The notes beneath the pieces were generated by a model. The model had not been told where the DNA came from, did no database searches, and was given only the letters and a program-made list of their open reading frames with translations. A stretch of 7,505 bases of DNA from JAZSMS01 sp045536015. GTDB taxonomy: Bacteria; Bacillota; Clostridia; Christensenellales; QALW01. A program made the position numbers and the translations under genes. Positions 1 to 5,957 of this stretch are shown here, one piece after another (positions within the stretch are counted from its first letter, which is position 1; each line of letters starts with the position of its first letter). The DNA is taken from NCBI GenBank assembly GCA_045536015.1, contig JAZSMS010000029.1, forward strand, positions 1-7,505, read 5' to 3'.

Positions 1-634
1 AGAGGGGATACAAGTTTTTGCGCGTATTAAAAGCATAGGCGACGTTCAAGATGATAGTGAGTTTGATAGTAGCGTTGCCGACAAAGAATTTCCTACTGCA
101 AGCGAGGAAACAGGCGAAAAAATGAAAGAGCTTATCGAGCAAAAGCGCTTGCAGGGTGATTCGGTTGGCGGAATAATTGAATGCGTTGTTTCAGGGCTTC
201 CTGCAGGACTTGGTGACCCGATGTTTGACGGAATGGAAAATAAAATTTCGCAAATTGTTTTTGGTATTCCTGCAATAAAAGGCATAGAATTTGGGCTTGG
301 CTTTGCTTGTGCGCAGAAAAGCGGTAGCGAAAATAACGACGAGTTTTGCATCATTGACGGTAAAATTAGAACGAAAACGAACCACTGCGGCGGAATTTTG
401 GGTGGAATAACAAACGGTATGCCGCTTGTGTTTCGCGTTGCGGTAAAGCCTACGCCATCAATAGCAATAGAGCAAAACAGCGTTGATTTGATAGAAAATA
501 AAGAAACTAGCTTAAAAATAGTGGGTAGACACGACCCTTGCATAGTTCCACGCGCAGTTCCGTGCGTAGAAGCGGCAGCGGCAATAGCGGTTTATGATGC
601 ACTTTTATCAAGAAGAAAGGAAACGGGAAAATGA
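1..634 (+). CDS. aroC: Chorismate synthase, C-terminal part (5' end outside window)
   Basis: Chorismate synthase converts 5-enolpyruvylshikimate-3-phosphate to chorismate using reduced FMN, the last step of the shikimate pathway, in the cytosol. The reading frame is open from base 2 with no start in view, so the gene is truncated by the window edge. About 210 residues are visible; family members are about 350-390 residues long, so roughly 150 or more N-terminal residues are missing. Family motifs seen are GDSVGGIIE near the middle, TNHCGGILGGITNG, and the C-terminal GRHDPCIVPRAVPCVEA block. The ATG at 122 is an internal Met, because the upstream codons continue the same protein. The stop overlaps the pheA start as ATGA (631-634), which suggests translational coupling. 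Identification is firm; nothing looks damaged in the visible part. Confidence 0.96.
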   Translation, partial: EGIQVFARIKSIGDVQDDSEFDSSVADKEFPTASEETGEKMKELIEQKRLQGDSVGGIIECVVSGLPAGLGDPMFDGMENKISQIVFGIPAIKGIEFGLGFACAQKSGSENNDEFCIIDGKIRTKTNHCGGILGGITNGMPLVFRVAVKPTPSIAIEQNSVDLIENKETSLKIVGRHDPCIVPRAVPCVEAAAAIAVYDALLSRRKETGK

Positions 635-1773
635 GCAATCAAAATTATAGAGAACAAATAGATCAAATAGATAAGCAACTTGTAAACTTGTTTTGTAAGC
701 GTATGGACATTGCAAAACAGATAGCCGAATTTAAAAAGGAAAATAATCTTCCCGTGCTTGATTTAAAACGCGAAAGAGAAAAGCTTGCATCGGTAACAGA
801 TTTATCTACAGAGCAAGTTAAGGAATACACACCGCTTTTGTATTCGCTTATGTTTGAATTAAGCCGAAGCTATCAAAATAAGATTATCGGCAAAAAGACA
901 GAGCTTACCGAAAAGATAAATTCTGCTATAGAAAATACACCAAAGCTTTTTCCGCAAAGCGCGTTTGTAGCGTGCCAGGGGGCAGAGGGCGCAAATTCTT
1001 CACTTGCGTGCGATAAGCTTTTTAAAAATGCAAACATTATGTATTTTTCTAATTTTGAAGCAGTTTTTACCGCTATTGAGAAGGGACTTTGCGCTTATGG
1101 AGTAGTTCCGATCGAAAATAGTACTGCAGGAACGGTAAATTCTGTTTATGACCTTATGATGCGTCATAAGTTTTATATTGTTAAAAGTATACGCTTAAAG
1201 GTTGACCATAATTTGCTTGTTAAGCCGGGGGTAAAATTAGAAAACGTGCGCGAGATATATTCACACGAGCAGGCTATAAATCAATGCTCTCAGTTTTTAC
1301 GTTCGCTTAAAGATGTAAAGATTATCCCCTGCGAAAATACGGCGATAGCGGCAAAGATGGTTGCCGAATCTGATAGAAACGATATCGCGGCAATAGCATC
1401 TAAAGAGTGCGTAAAGTACTATGGGCTTGAGTGCATTGAAAACTCAGTTCAGGATAAAAACAATAATTATACGCGTTTTATCTGTATTTCAAAAAATCTC
1501 GAAATCTATCCCGGTGCAGACAGAACCTCGCTTATGGCTACGCTTCCTCATGAGGCAGGCTCACTTTATAAAATGCTTTCTCGCTTTTATGCACTCGGCA
1601 TAAACTTAAACAAGCTTGAAAGCCGTCCCTTGCCCGATAAGGATTTTGAATTTATGTTCTACTTTGACCTTGATACGCCCGTTTATTCCGAGCAGTTTAT
1701 GCAGCTTATGGACGAGATGCAGGGTATTTGCGAAAGCTTTTCGTATCTTGGAAGCTATCGAGAGGTGTTTTAA
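631..1773 (+). CDS. pheA: Bifunctional chorismate mutase / prephenate dehydratase (P-protein)
   Basis: This 380-residue cytosolic enzyme takes chorismate to prephenate and then to phenylpyruvate, the committed steps to phenylalanine. Residues 1-90 form an AroQ-type chorismate mutase. Aligned by eye to E. coli PheA, the active-site set is present: R7, R24, K35, D44, R47, E48, and S78/Q82 near the end of the domain. Residues about 105-290 are the prephenate dehydratase, with VPIENSTAGTV and the catalytic TRF motif at T281-F283. Residues about 295-370 are an ACT domain with an ESRP motif (E330-P333) and a GALV-like stretch (EAGSLY), so feedback inhibition by phenylalanine is likely by family knowledge. 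The ATG overlaps the aroC stop, with AAAGG about 10 bases upstream. The length is normal for P-proteins. Confidence 0.96.
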   Translation: MSNQNYREQIDQIDKQLVNLFCKRMDIAKQIAEFKKENNLPVLDLKREREKLASVTDLSTEQVKEYTPLLYSLMFELSRSYQNKIIGKKTELTEKINSAIENTPKLFPQSAFVACQGAEGANSSLACDKLFKNANIMYFSNFEAVFTAIEKGLCAYGVVPIENSTAGTVNSVYDLMMRHKFYIVKSIRLKVDHNLLVKPGVKLENVREIYSHEQAINQCSQFLRSLKDVKIIPCENTAIAAKMVAESDRNDIAAIASKECVKYYGLECIENSVQDKNNNYTRFICISKNLEIYPGADRTSLMATLPHEAGSLYKMLSRFYALGINLNKLESRPLPDKDFEFMFYFDLDTPVYSEQFMQLMDEMQGICESFSYLGSYREVF

Positions 1774-2990
1774 TGCTTTTGTGTGGACTTTTGGGCGAAA
1801 AGTTAGGGCATAGCTATTCGCCGCAAATTCACGCGCTTTTGGGTAAGTACGAATATTCGCTTATAGAAATTAAGCAGGAAAACCTTGACGAATTTATAAA
1901 AAACGGCAAGTGGAACGGACTAAACGTAACTATTCCATATAAAAAAAGCGTTGTTGAATTTTGTGACGAACTAAGTGAGGAAGCCCAAAAAACAGGTAGC
2001 GTAAACACGCTTATTAAGCGCGCAGACGGAACCGTTTTTGGTGATAGTACCGACGTTTACGGCTTTAAAAAGCTTGTGGAAAAATCAAAGATTGACGTAA
2101 ACAAAAAGAAAACCTTGGTTTTAGGTAATGGCGGTGCGGCAAGTGCTGTCGTTTTTGTGCTTAAGCAGTTGGGTGCAAAGGTTTTTGTTATAAGCCGCAG
2201 GAGCGAAGATAATTATAATAATATCGACAAGCACTTTGATGCGCAGGTAATAGTAAACACAACGCCCGTAGGTATGTTTCCTAATAACAATGCTTCGCCG
2301 ATAGAACTTAAGAATTTTAAAAACTGTCAAGGTGTTATTGATATAATATATAATCCCGAAAAAACTGAATTATTGCTTCAGGCGCAAGAACTTGGTATTC
2401 CTTACATAAACGGCTTATATATGCTTGTTGCGCAGGCAAAGCGTTCGAGTGAACAGTTTATGCAAAGAGAAATTGATGATAAAATCATTGATGAAATTCA
2501 AGATGTGCTTGCAAAGCAAATGCGTAATATAGTGCTTGTGGGTATGCCCGGTAGCGGAAAAAGCACCATTGCAAAAGCTCTTGGCGCAGCTTTAGGCAAA
2601 GAAGTGCTTGAAGCCGACGAGATTATTGAGCAAACCAGCAAAAAAACTATTCCTCAGATTTTTGCCGATAATGGTGAGGAAGAATTTAGAAAAATAGAAA
2701 GCCGCGTTTTATGCGAACTTGGCAAAAAAAGCGGTGTTATAATTTCAACCGGTGGCGGTGCTGTTCTAAAAAAAGAAAATTATAATTTTCTTACGCAAAA
2801 CGGAATTATAATTTGGCTAAAGCGCGATATAAAAATGCTCTCGCGCGAGGGTAGACCGCTTTCAAAAAATGCTGATTTAGCAAAAATGTATGAAATTCGC
2901 AAGCCGTTTTATAGTGAGTTTTCTGATTTTATAGTTGATAACAACGAAGAAGTTAAAAAAACGGTTGAGCAGATTTTAAAACTTATATAA
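1773..2990 (+). CDS. Shikimate dehydrogenase-shikimate kinase fusion (AroE-AroK)
   Basis: One 405-residue chain carries two consecutive shikimate pathway enzymes. Residues 1 to about 248 are an NADP-dependent shikimate dehydrogenase: SYSP at 14-17, NVTIPYK with catalytic Lys K57, GSVNTL (N78), GDSTDVYGF with catalytic Asp D94, the dinucleotide loop GNGGAAS at 118-124, SRR for NADP, and NTTPVGM. Residues 250-405 are shikimate kinase: Walker A GMPGSGKST at 257-265, D282 and R306 for shikimate, GGG at 327-329, the lid RPL at 361-363, and R376 in RKPFY. The ATG at 1773 overlaps the pheA stop (TAATG) and has AGAGGTG upstream. An in-frame ATG at 1728 lies inside pheA and precedes the natural AroE N-terminus, so it is rejected. 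The first Asp of the kinase DxD motif is Glu (E280). There is almost no linker between domains and no ribosome binding site before M250. Confidence 0.94.
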   Translation: MLLCGLLGEKLGHSYSPQIHALLGKYEYSLIEIKQENLDEFIKNGKWNGLNVTIPYKKSVVEFCDELSEEAQKTGSVNTLIKRADGTVFGDSTDVYGFKKLVEKSKIDVNKKKTLVLGNGGAASAVVFVLKQLGAKVFVISRRSEDNYNNIDKHFDAQVIVNTTPVGMFPNNNASPIELKNFKNCQGVIDIIYNPEKTELLLQAQELGIPYINGLYMLVAQAKRSSEQFMQREIDDKIIDEIQDVLAKQMRNIVLVGMPGSGKSTIAKALGAALGKEVLEADEIIEQTSKKTIPQIFADNGEEEFRKIESRVLCELGKKSGVIISTGGGAVLKKENYNFLTQNGIIIWLKRDIKMLSREGRPLSKNADLAKMYEIRKPFYSEFSDFIVDNNEEVKKTVEQILKLI

Positions 2991-3005
2991 AAAAGACTCT
3001 CGCAA

Positions 3006-3034
3006 GAGGCGCACTCCGTAAGGAAGTGCGCCTC
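3006..3034. repeat. Strong hairpin after aroE-aroK with CCGTAAGG tip
   Basis: Ten perfect base pairs (GAGGCGCACT, 3006-3015, with AGTGCGCCTC, 3025-3034) enclose CCGTAAGG, which adds two G-C pairs and a GTAA tetraloop. It begins 16 bases after the aroE-aroK stop, so it may terminate or stabilise the aro transcript. No T-tract follows on the + strand, so it is not a classic intrinsic terminator. The same CCGTAAGG tip recurs in the hairpin at 3103-3118, which links it to the adjoining array. Confidence 0.7.
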
Positions 3035-3035
3035 A

Positions 3036-3150
3036 GTTATATTCGCTTTGCGAGTTATAAGGGCGAATATAATATAACTAAAATCAAAGGTTTTAATATC
3101 ACTTTGCCGTAAGGCAAAATAAAACCGTGAGACCTGTCTCACAATATCAC
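3036..3150. repeat. Tandem hairpin array with AATATMAC spacers, period about 24 bp
   Basis: Copies of AATATMAC start at 3071 (AATATAAC), 3095 (AATATCAC), 3118 (degenerate AATAAAAC) and 3143 (AATATCAC), so the spacing is 24, 23 and 25 bases. Between them sit different small hairpins: TAAAATC/GGTTTTA (3079-3095, loop AAA, one G-T pair), TTTGCC/GGCAAA (3103-3118, loop GTAA) and GTGAGA/TCTCAC (3127-3142). An inverted copy, GTTATATT, lies at 3036-3043. It pairs with the 3063-3072 region to form a longer stem that encloses a TCGC/GCGA mini-hairpin. The stems differ in sequence while the spacer is kept. I do not recognise it as a named element. It could be a dispersed intergenic repeat or a transcript-end structure. 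Confidence 0.7.
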
Positions 3151-3283
3151 TAATAGGTTTGAGATGGGTGTAATTTCAAAGTATGTAACCCACTATGACA
3201 CTTTCAAATTAGAGTGTCAATTCTTATGTAAAAAATTGGGAGAAACTTCTTTACAAAGTGTCTCCCAAGCAAGAGTTTTTAAC
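3151..3283. other. Intergenic stretch with two more hairpins, no gene seen
   Basis: This stretch continues the gap between the aro and feo operons. It holds a 7-bp stem TGACACT/AGTGTCA (3196-3202 with 3213-3219) and a stronger stem TTGGGAGA/TCTCCCAA (3236-3243 with 3261-3268). After a single mismatch the second stem is extended inward by four more pairs. A run of five T follows eight bases later (3276-3280), so this hairpin may contribute to ending the aro transcript. No AATATMAC spacer is visible here, so it looks like a different element from the array before it. An open frame from 3164 crosses all the hairpins and is not credible. Confidence 0.55.
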
Positions 3284-3330
3284 AAAATAAAGGGTGCGAA
3301 CGGAATAATTCTATCGCACCCTTTATTTTT
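3284..3330. terminator. Bidirectional intrinsic terminator between converging aro and feo operons
   Basis: A perfect 16-bp stem (3284-3299 pairs with 3314-3329) contains the GC block GGGTGCGA/TCGCACCC and a 14-base loop. T-rich sequence leaves the stem on both strands: TTTATTTTTATTT on +, TTTATTTTGTT on -. It therefore suits termination of both the aro operon and the feo operon. The stop codon of the small feo gene (3329-3331) touches the stem edge. Confidence 0.85.
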
Positions 3331-3493
3331 ATTTGATTGTTTTATTGTTTTCGCAAGAACAGCTTTTATTTTTGCACTCGTTTGCATAAGGGCAACCTAT
3401 ACATTTGGCACCTTTTTTCTTTTGCTTATAAATATAAAATACTGCAAGAGCACAAAGTGATAATAATATTAAAACAACTATTAAATCAGCCAT
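3329..3493 (-). CDS. FeoB-associated Cys-rich membrane protein, 54 residues
   Basis: This is a small single-pass membrane protein translated from ATG at 3493-3491 to TAA at 3331-3329. It has a short N-terminus (MADL), a hydrophobic segment at about residues 4-22, a basic stretch KQKKKGAK at 23-30, and a Cys-rich tail with C31, C34, C40, C45 and C47 (CxxC, then C, then CxC). This is the architecture of the FeoB-associated Cys-rich membrane protein family, which follows feoB in many Firmicutes. Its start lies inside feoB, an 8-base overlap (3486-3493), so translation is probably coupled. A role in binding Fe(II) or assisting the FeoB channel is inference; the family's function is not firmly known. 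The basic stretch after the membrane segment suggests the Cys tail faces the cytosol by the positive-inside rule. Confidence 0.88.
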   Translation of the reverse strand: MADLIVVLILLSLCALAVFYIYKQKKKGAKCIGCPYANECKNKSCSCENNKTIK

Positions 3494-5477
3494 TTTTTAT
3501 ATTCCTTTTTTGTTTTAAAATAAGCGTGGCTACTATAAAAGCCATAATAAGTATTGCTATTCCACCTAAAATAGCAGGAACAACTGCAAGAGAAGCAGGC
3601 TCAATGATAAGTGTACCGATGGTATAAACAAGATAAGAAACAGTGTAGCCTATTGCAAGCTGAAAGCCTATTCCGCCCCAAAGCCATTTTGCGCTTTTCA
3701 TTTCGGCATTCATTGCACCTATAGCAGCAAAGCATGGGGGAGTATATAAGTTAAACATCAAGTATGCAAGTGCGGCAACCTTACTTATTGCCATTATGCC
3801 TGCAACCTCTGCCCCTGTGCCTTCCATTAAAGCAAGCTCCTCGGTGTCGATAAGGTTTTCAAGGCCGACAAAGCAAACTGCCAACGTTCCAACAACGTTT
3901 TCTTTTGCTATAAAGCCTGTAACTGCAGCTGCAGCCAACTGCCAGGATAAAACTCCGACTATTGGTACTAAAAGATATGCAAAGGGAGATGCAATAGAAG
4001 CAAGAATAGAAGAATCTGCACTTTCTGCGACGGTAAAGCTCCAGGTAAACGTTTGCATTATCTGAACAACCGTATTGCAAAGAAGAATAATTGTAGCCGC
4101 TTTAACTATGTAAGCCCAACCACGCGAGCACATTGACTTAAATGCACCCCAGAAAGAAGGTGTTTTATATTCGGGAAGCTCGATAATAAAGAAGGATTTT
4201 TTTGCTTTAAATCCTGTAATTGCGTTGATTAAAAGTGCACCGATGAATATCAAAAGGATACCGGATAAATACATTAAAGTGCTTACCCAGCCTGCGTCTG
4301 CAAAGAAAGCACCAGCAAAAAGTGCGATAACGGGAATCTTTGCACCGCAAGGCATAAAGGGAGCAAGCATAGCAGTTGCTCTGCGCTCGCGCTCGTTTTT
4401 TATTGTACGGCTTGCCATAATTCCGGGAACTGCACAGCCTATCGTTATAACAAAGGGAATAACCGATTTACCCGAAAGTCCAACCTTTTTAAATATAGGG
4501 TCAAGTACAACTGCAACACGCGACATATAACCGCAATCTTCTAAAAGAGCAATTAAAAAGTACATTACCATAACAAGCGGAAGGAAGCCTACGACGGCTA
4601 TAACACCGCCAATGACGCCGTCAACAAGAAGTGCAAGAACAAGCTCTGAAGCACCTGCTGCTGTTAAAAGGTCGCCTATCCAACCTTGGAATGTCTCAAG
4701 CCAACCAACTAAGAGATCTGCAATAGGAGTACCTACCCATACCTGTGAGATCTGGAATACAAGAAACATAACAACTGCAAAAATCGGAATGCCAAGCCAT
4801 TTATTTGTCAAAACGGCGTCGATCTTATCACCAAAATTTTTATCCTTGGTTAAAACCTTTCTTGTTTCAACCTCTTTGACAATAGCGTTTACAAATTCAA
4901 AACGCTTACGGTCCTCTTGTTCAACGGCGTTTTTATCAGTTAAGTCGATATTTCCCTGAACATAAGGTGCGGGCTGAGCTTGCTTTGCGTGCTCACACGC
5001 TGTAGCAACAACTGCCTTTAAGCCTTCGGCTTCAGTAGAAACGGTTTCGATAACGGGGCATAAAAGCTTTTGCGATAATGCCTTAACATCAATAACGGTT
5101 TCTTTCTTTTCGTTAATATCACTTTTGTTAAGCGCAACAACAACGGGAATACCAAGCTCTAAAAGCTGTGTTGTAAAGAAAAGACTGCGGCTTAAATTTG
5201 TAGCATCAACAATGTTAATGATAACGTCGGGCTTTTCGTTTAAAACGTATTGGCTTGTAACACTTTCTTCGCTTGTAAAGGGCGACATTGAGTACGCACC
5301 CGGCAGGTCAACCGCAATAAGCTGTTCATCATAAGAGTAATAGCTCTTTTTTATTGCGTGTTCTTTTTTGTCAACTGTAACACCTGCCCAGTTGCCAACC
5401 TTTTCGTTCCTTCCGGTTAAGGCGTTATACATAGTAGTTTTGCCTGAATTTGGGTTGCCCGTTAAAGCAATTCTCAT
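3486..5477 (-). CDS. feoB: Ferrous iron transporter FeoB
   Basis: FeoB is the inner-membrane Fe(II) permease with an N-terminal cytosolic GTPase domain. In this 663-residue protein the G motifs are G1 GNPNSGKT (7-14), switch I Thr T34, G3 DLPG (57-60) and G4 NKSD (117-120). A helical linker follows to about residue 226. The membrane part from about 228 to 655 has roughly eight to ten hydrophobic segments and both Gate repeats: MPCGAKIP with C377, and TPPCFAAIGAMN with C582. The start ATG (5477-5475) has AAGGAG 9 bases upstream and leads straight into the G1 strand, as is usual. It is shorter than E. coli FeoB (773) but all core parts are present. It lies 85 bases downstream of feoA and is followed by an overlapping Cys-rich protein gene. 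A promoter-operator unit precedes it. Confidence 0.96.
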   Translation of the reverse strand: MRIALTGNPNSGKTTMYNALTGRNEKVGNWAGVTVDKKEHAIKKSYYSYDEQLIAVDLPGAYSMSPFTSEESVTSQYVLNEKPDVIINIVDATNLSRSLFFTTQLLELGIPVVVALNKSDINEKKETVIDVKALSQKLLCPVIETVSTEAEGLKAVVATACEHAKQAQPAPYVQGNIDLTDKNAVEQEDRKRFEFVNAIVKEVETRKVLTKDKNFGDKIDAVLTNKWLGIPIFAVVMFLVFQISQVWVGTPIADLLVGWLETFQGWIGDLLTAAGASELVLALLVDGVIGGVIAVVGFLPLVMVMYFLIALLEDCGYMSRVAVVLDPIFKKVGLSGKSVIPFVITIGCAVPGIMASRTIKNERERRATAMLAPFMPCGAKIPVIALFAGAFFADAGWVSTLMYLSGILLIFIGALLINAITGFKAKKSFFIIELPEYKTPSFWGAFKSMCSRGWAYIVKAATIILLCNTVVQIMQTFTWSFTVAESADSSILASIASPFAYLLVPIVGVLSWQLAAAAVTGFIAKENVVGTLAVCFVGLENLIDTEELALMEGTGAEVAGIMAISKVAALAYLMFNLYTPPCFAAIGAMNAEMKSAKWLWGGIGFQLAIGYTVSYLVYTIGTLIIEPASLAVVPAILGGIAILIMAFIVATLILKQKRNIKNG

Positions 5478-5486
5478 TTTTTTGTA

Positions 5487-5492
5487 CTCCTT
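5487..5492 (-). promoter_or_regulatory. Ribosome binding site of feoB
   Basis: On the minus strand the sequence AAGGAG lies 9 bases before the ATG of feoB and fixes that start. Confidence 0.8.
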
Positions 5493-5498
5493 AAAAAA

Positions 5499-5526
5499 AT
5501 TATAAAAACAAGTTAGCCATTGCTAA
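5499..5526 (-). promoter_or_regulatory. Putative internal promoter for feoB
   Basis: On the minus strand a perfect -10 TATAAT (5504-5499) lies 16 bp after TTAGCA (5526-5521), which matches four of six bases of the -35 consensus. The -35 lies inside the palindrome at 5511-5528, so a bound repressor would block polymerase. This would let feoB and the Cys-rich gene be expressed separately from feoA. It is inferred from sequence match only; the -35 is weak. Confidence 0.5.
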
Positions 5527-5528
5527 CT
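5511..5528. promoter_or_regulatory. Putative iron-repressor operator A (feoB)
   Basis: AGTTAGCCATTGCTAACT is an inverted repeat with 7-bp arms (AGTTAGC/GCTAACT) around CATT. An identical 18-base copy stands at 5805-5822, in the same orientation. Exact identity of two palindromes at the two expected promoter sites of a feo operon, beside a DtxR-family gene, makes a metal-repressor operator the best reading. The GTTAG/CTAAC arms resemble parts of known DtxR/IdeR boxes, but the spacing differs. Confidence 0.78.
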
Positions 5529-5562
5529 AATAAAGCAAAATTAAACAGCTTTACTTTGCGGA

Positions 5563-5775
5563 CTAAATAAAAATAGCCGCGGCAAGCTGATTGTCGATAT
5601 TATATCTGCTATCCTTTATAGAAACTATACAGCTGTTTTTAAGGTGCGAAACCACCGTGATAGGTTCGCCACTATAGCAACCGAGCGAAAATAAAAATGA
5701 GTCAAGCTCTTCATCGTCGGTAATAACTTGTTTTATTATATATTCTTTTCCTTCAATTGCCTCAGTTAAGTTCAT
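5563..5775 (-). CDS. feoA: Ferrous iron transport protein FeoA
   Basis: FeoA is a small cytosolic SH3-like protein needed for FeoB-dependent Fe(II) uptake. The predicted product is 70 residues starting MNLTEAIEGKEY, a typical FeoA N-terminus. It has the family's central LGCYSGEPITVV turn (31-42) and a final beta-rich part ending LAAAIFI. I chose the ATG at 5775-5773, which has a weak CAGG about 9 bases upstream. An upstream in-frame TTG at 5799 would add eight residues that do not look like FeoA and lacks a ribosome binding site. The gene is first in the operon, with a good promoter and an operator directly upstream. Residues 20-27 (DDEELDSF) make the first part somewhat acidic. The assignment is supported by size, motif and the adjoining feoB. 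Confidence 0.9.
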   Translation of the reverse strand: MNLTEAIEGKEYIIKQVITDDEELDSFLFSLGCYSGEPITVVSHLKNSCIVSIKDSRYNIDNQLAAAIFI

Positions 5776-5804
5776 ATAAAAACCTGATTTCAATTTCAAA
5801 TATC

Positions 5805-5822
5805 AGTTAGCCATTGCTAACT
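5805..5822. promoter_or_regulatory. Putative iron-repressor operator B (feoA promoter)
   Basis: This is the second exact copy of AGTTAGCCATTGCTAACT. It begins about 9 bases after the -10 of the feoA promoter (5831-5836), so it covers the probable transcription start and the first transcribed bases. A repressor bound here would block initiation or promoter clearance. It is about 74 bp upstream of the -35 of the divergent regulator gene, too far for simple autorepression. Confidence 0.8.
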
Positions 5823-5830
5823 ACACAATA

Positions 5831-5859
5831 AGTTTAGCACCTTTCGCAAATCTTGTCAA
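5831..5859 (-). promoter_or_regulatory. Promoter of the feo operon
   Basis: On the minus strand a consensus -35 TTGACA (5859-5854), a 17-bp spacer and -10 TAAACT (5836-5831, four of six) lie upstream of feoA. Transcription would start near 5823-5825, next to operator B. Confidence 0.75.
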
Positions 5860-5895
5860 CGGTTTTTTAAAAAAATTACAATAATTTTCAAAAAC

Positions 5896-5924
5896 TTGCA
5901 ATTTGTAAAAAAGTGTGGTATTAT
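5896..5924 (+). promoter_or_regulatory. Promoter of the DtxR-family regulator gene
   Basis: TTGCAA (5896-5901), a 17-bp spacer and TATTAT (5919-5924) form a good sigma-A-type promoter about 34 bases before the start codon. It diverges from the feoA promoter. No copy of the 18-base palindrome overlaps it, which suggests the regulator is not strongly autoregulated through that site. Confidence 0.65.
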
Positions 5925-5941
5925 ATATAAGAAAGATATTT

Positions 5942-5949
5942 AAAGGAGG
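5942..5949 (+). promoter_or_regulatory. Ribosome binding site deciding a TTG start
   Basis: AAAGGAGG lies 8 bases upstream of TTG at 5958-5960. This near-perfect site supports TTG as the start of the regulator; the next in-frame ATG (5976) would cut the first helix. Confidence 0.85.
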
Positions 5950-5957
5950 TTGTTTGC

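Noticed and set aside
46..543. A 165-residue open frame antisense to aroC
   Set aside because: The + strand frame carries clear chorismate synthase motifs throughout; the antisense frame is a shadow.
1728..1772. In-frame ATG at 1728 as an earlier start for aroE-aroK
   Set aside because: The added 15 residues lie inside pheA coding sequence and precede the normal AroE N-terminus; TAATG at 1771-1775 with AGAGGTG upstream is the better start.
3036..3150. Reading the spaced AATATMAC array as a CRISPR
   Set aside because: The repeat is only 8 bases, the intervening units are palindromic rather than arbitrary spacers, the units are about 24 bases, and no cas gene is in view.
3164..3460. A 98-residue open frame on + across the aro-feo gap
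   Set aside because: It runs through several hairpins and a terminator, then antisense through the Cys-rich feo gene; it has no convincing ribosome binding site and no recognisable motif.
3859..4959. Several open frames of 70-115 residues overlapping feoB
   Set aside because: They lie inside the conserved feoB gene in other frames and show no family motifs.
5776..5799. TTG at 5799 as the feoA start
   Set aside because: No ribosome binding site, and the extra eight residues do not fit FeoA, whose family start matches MNLTEA.
5860..5957. A third copy of the AGTTAGC palindrome in front of the regulator gene
   Set aside because: I read both strands of this stretch and found no AGTTAGC or GCTAACT arm.
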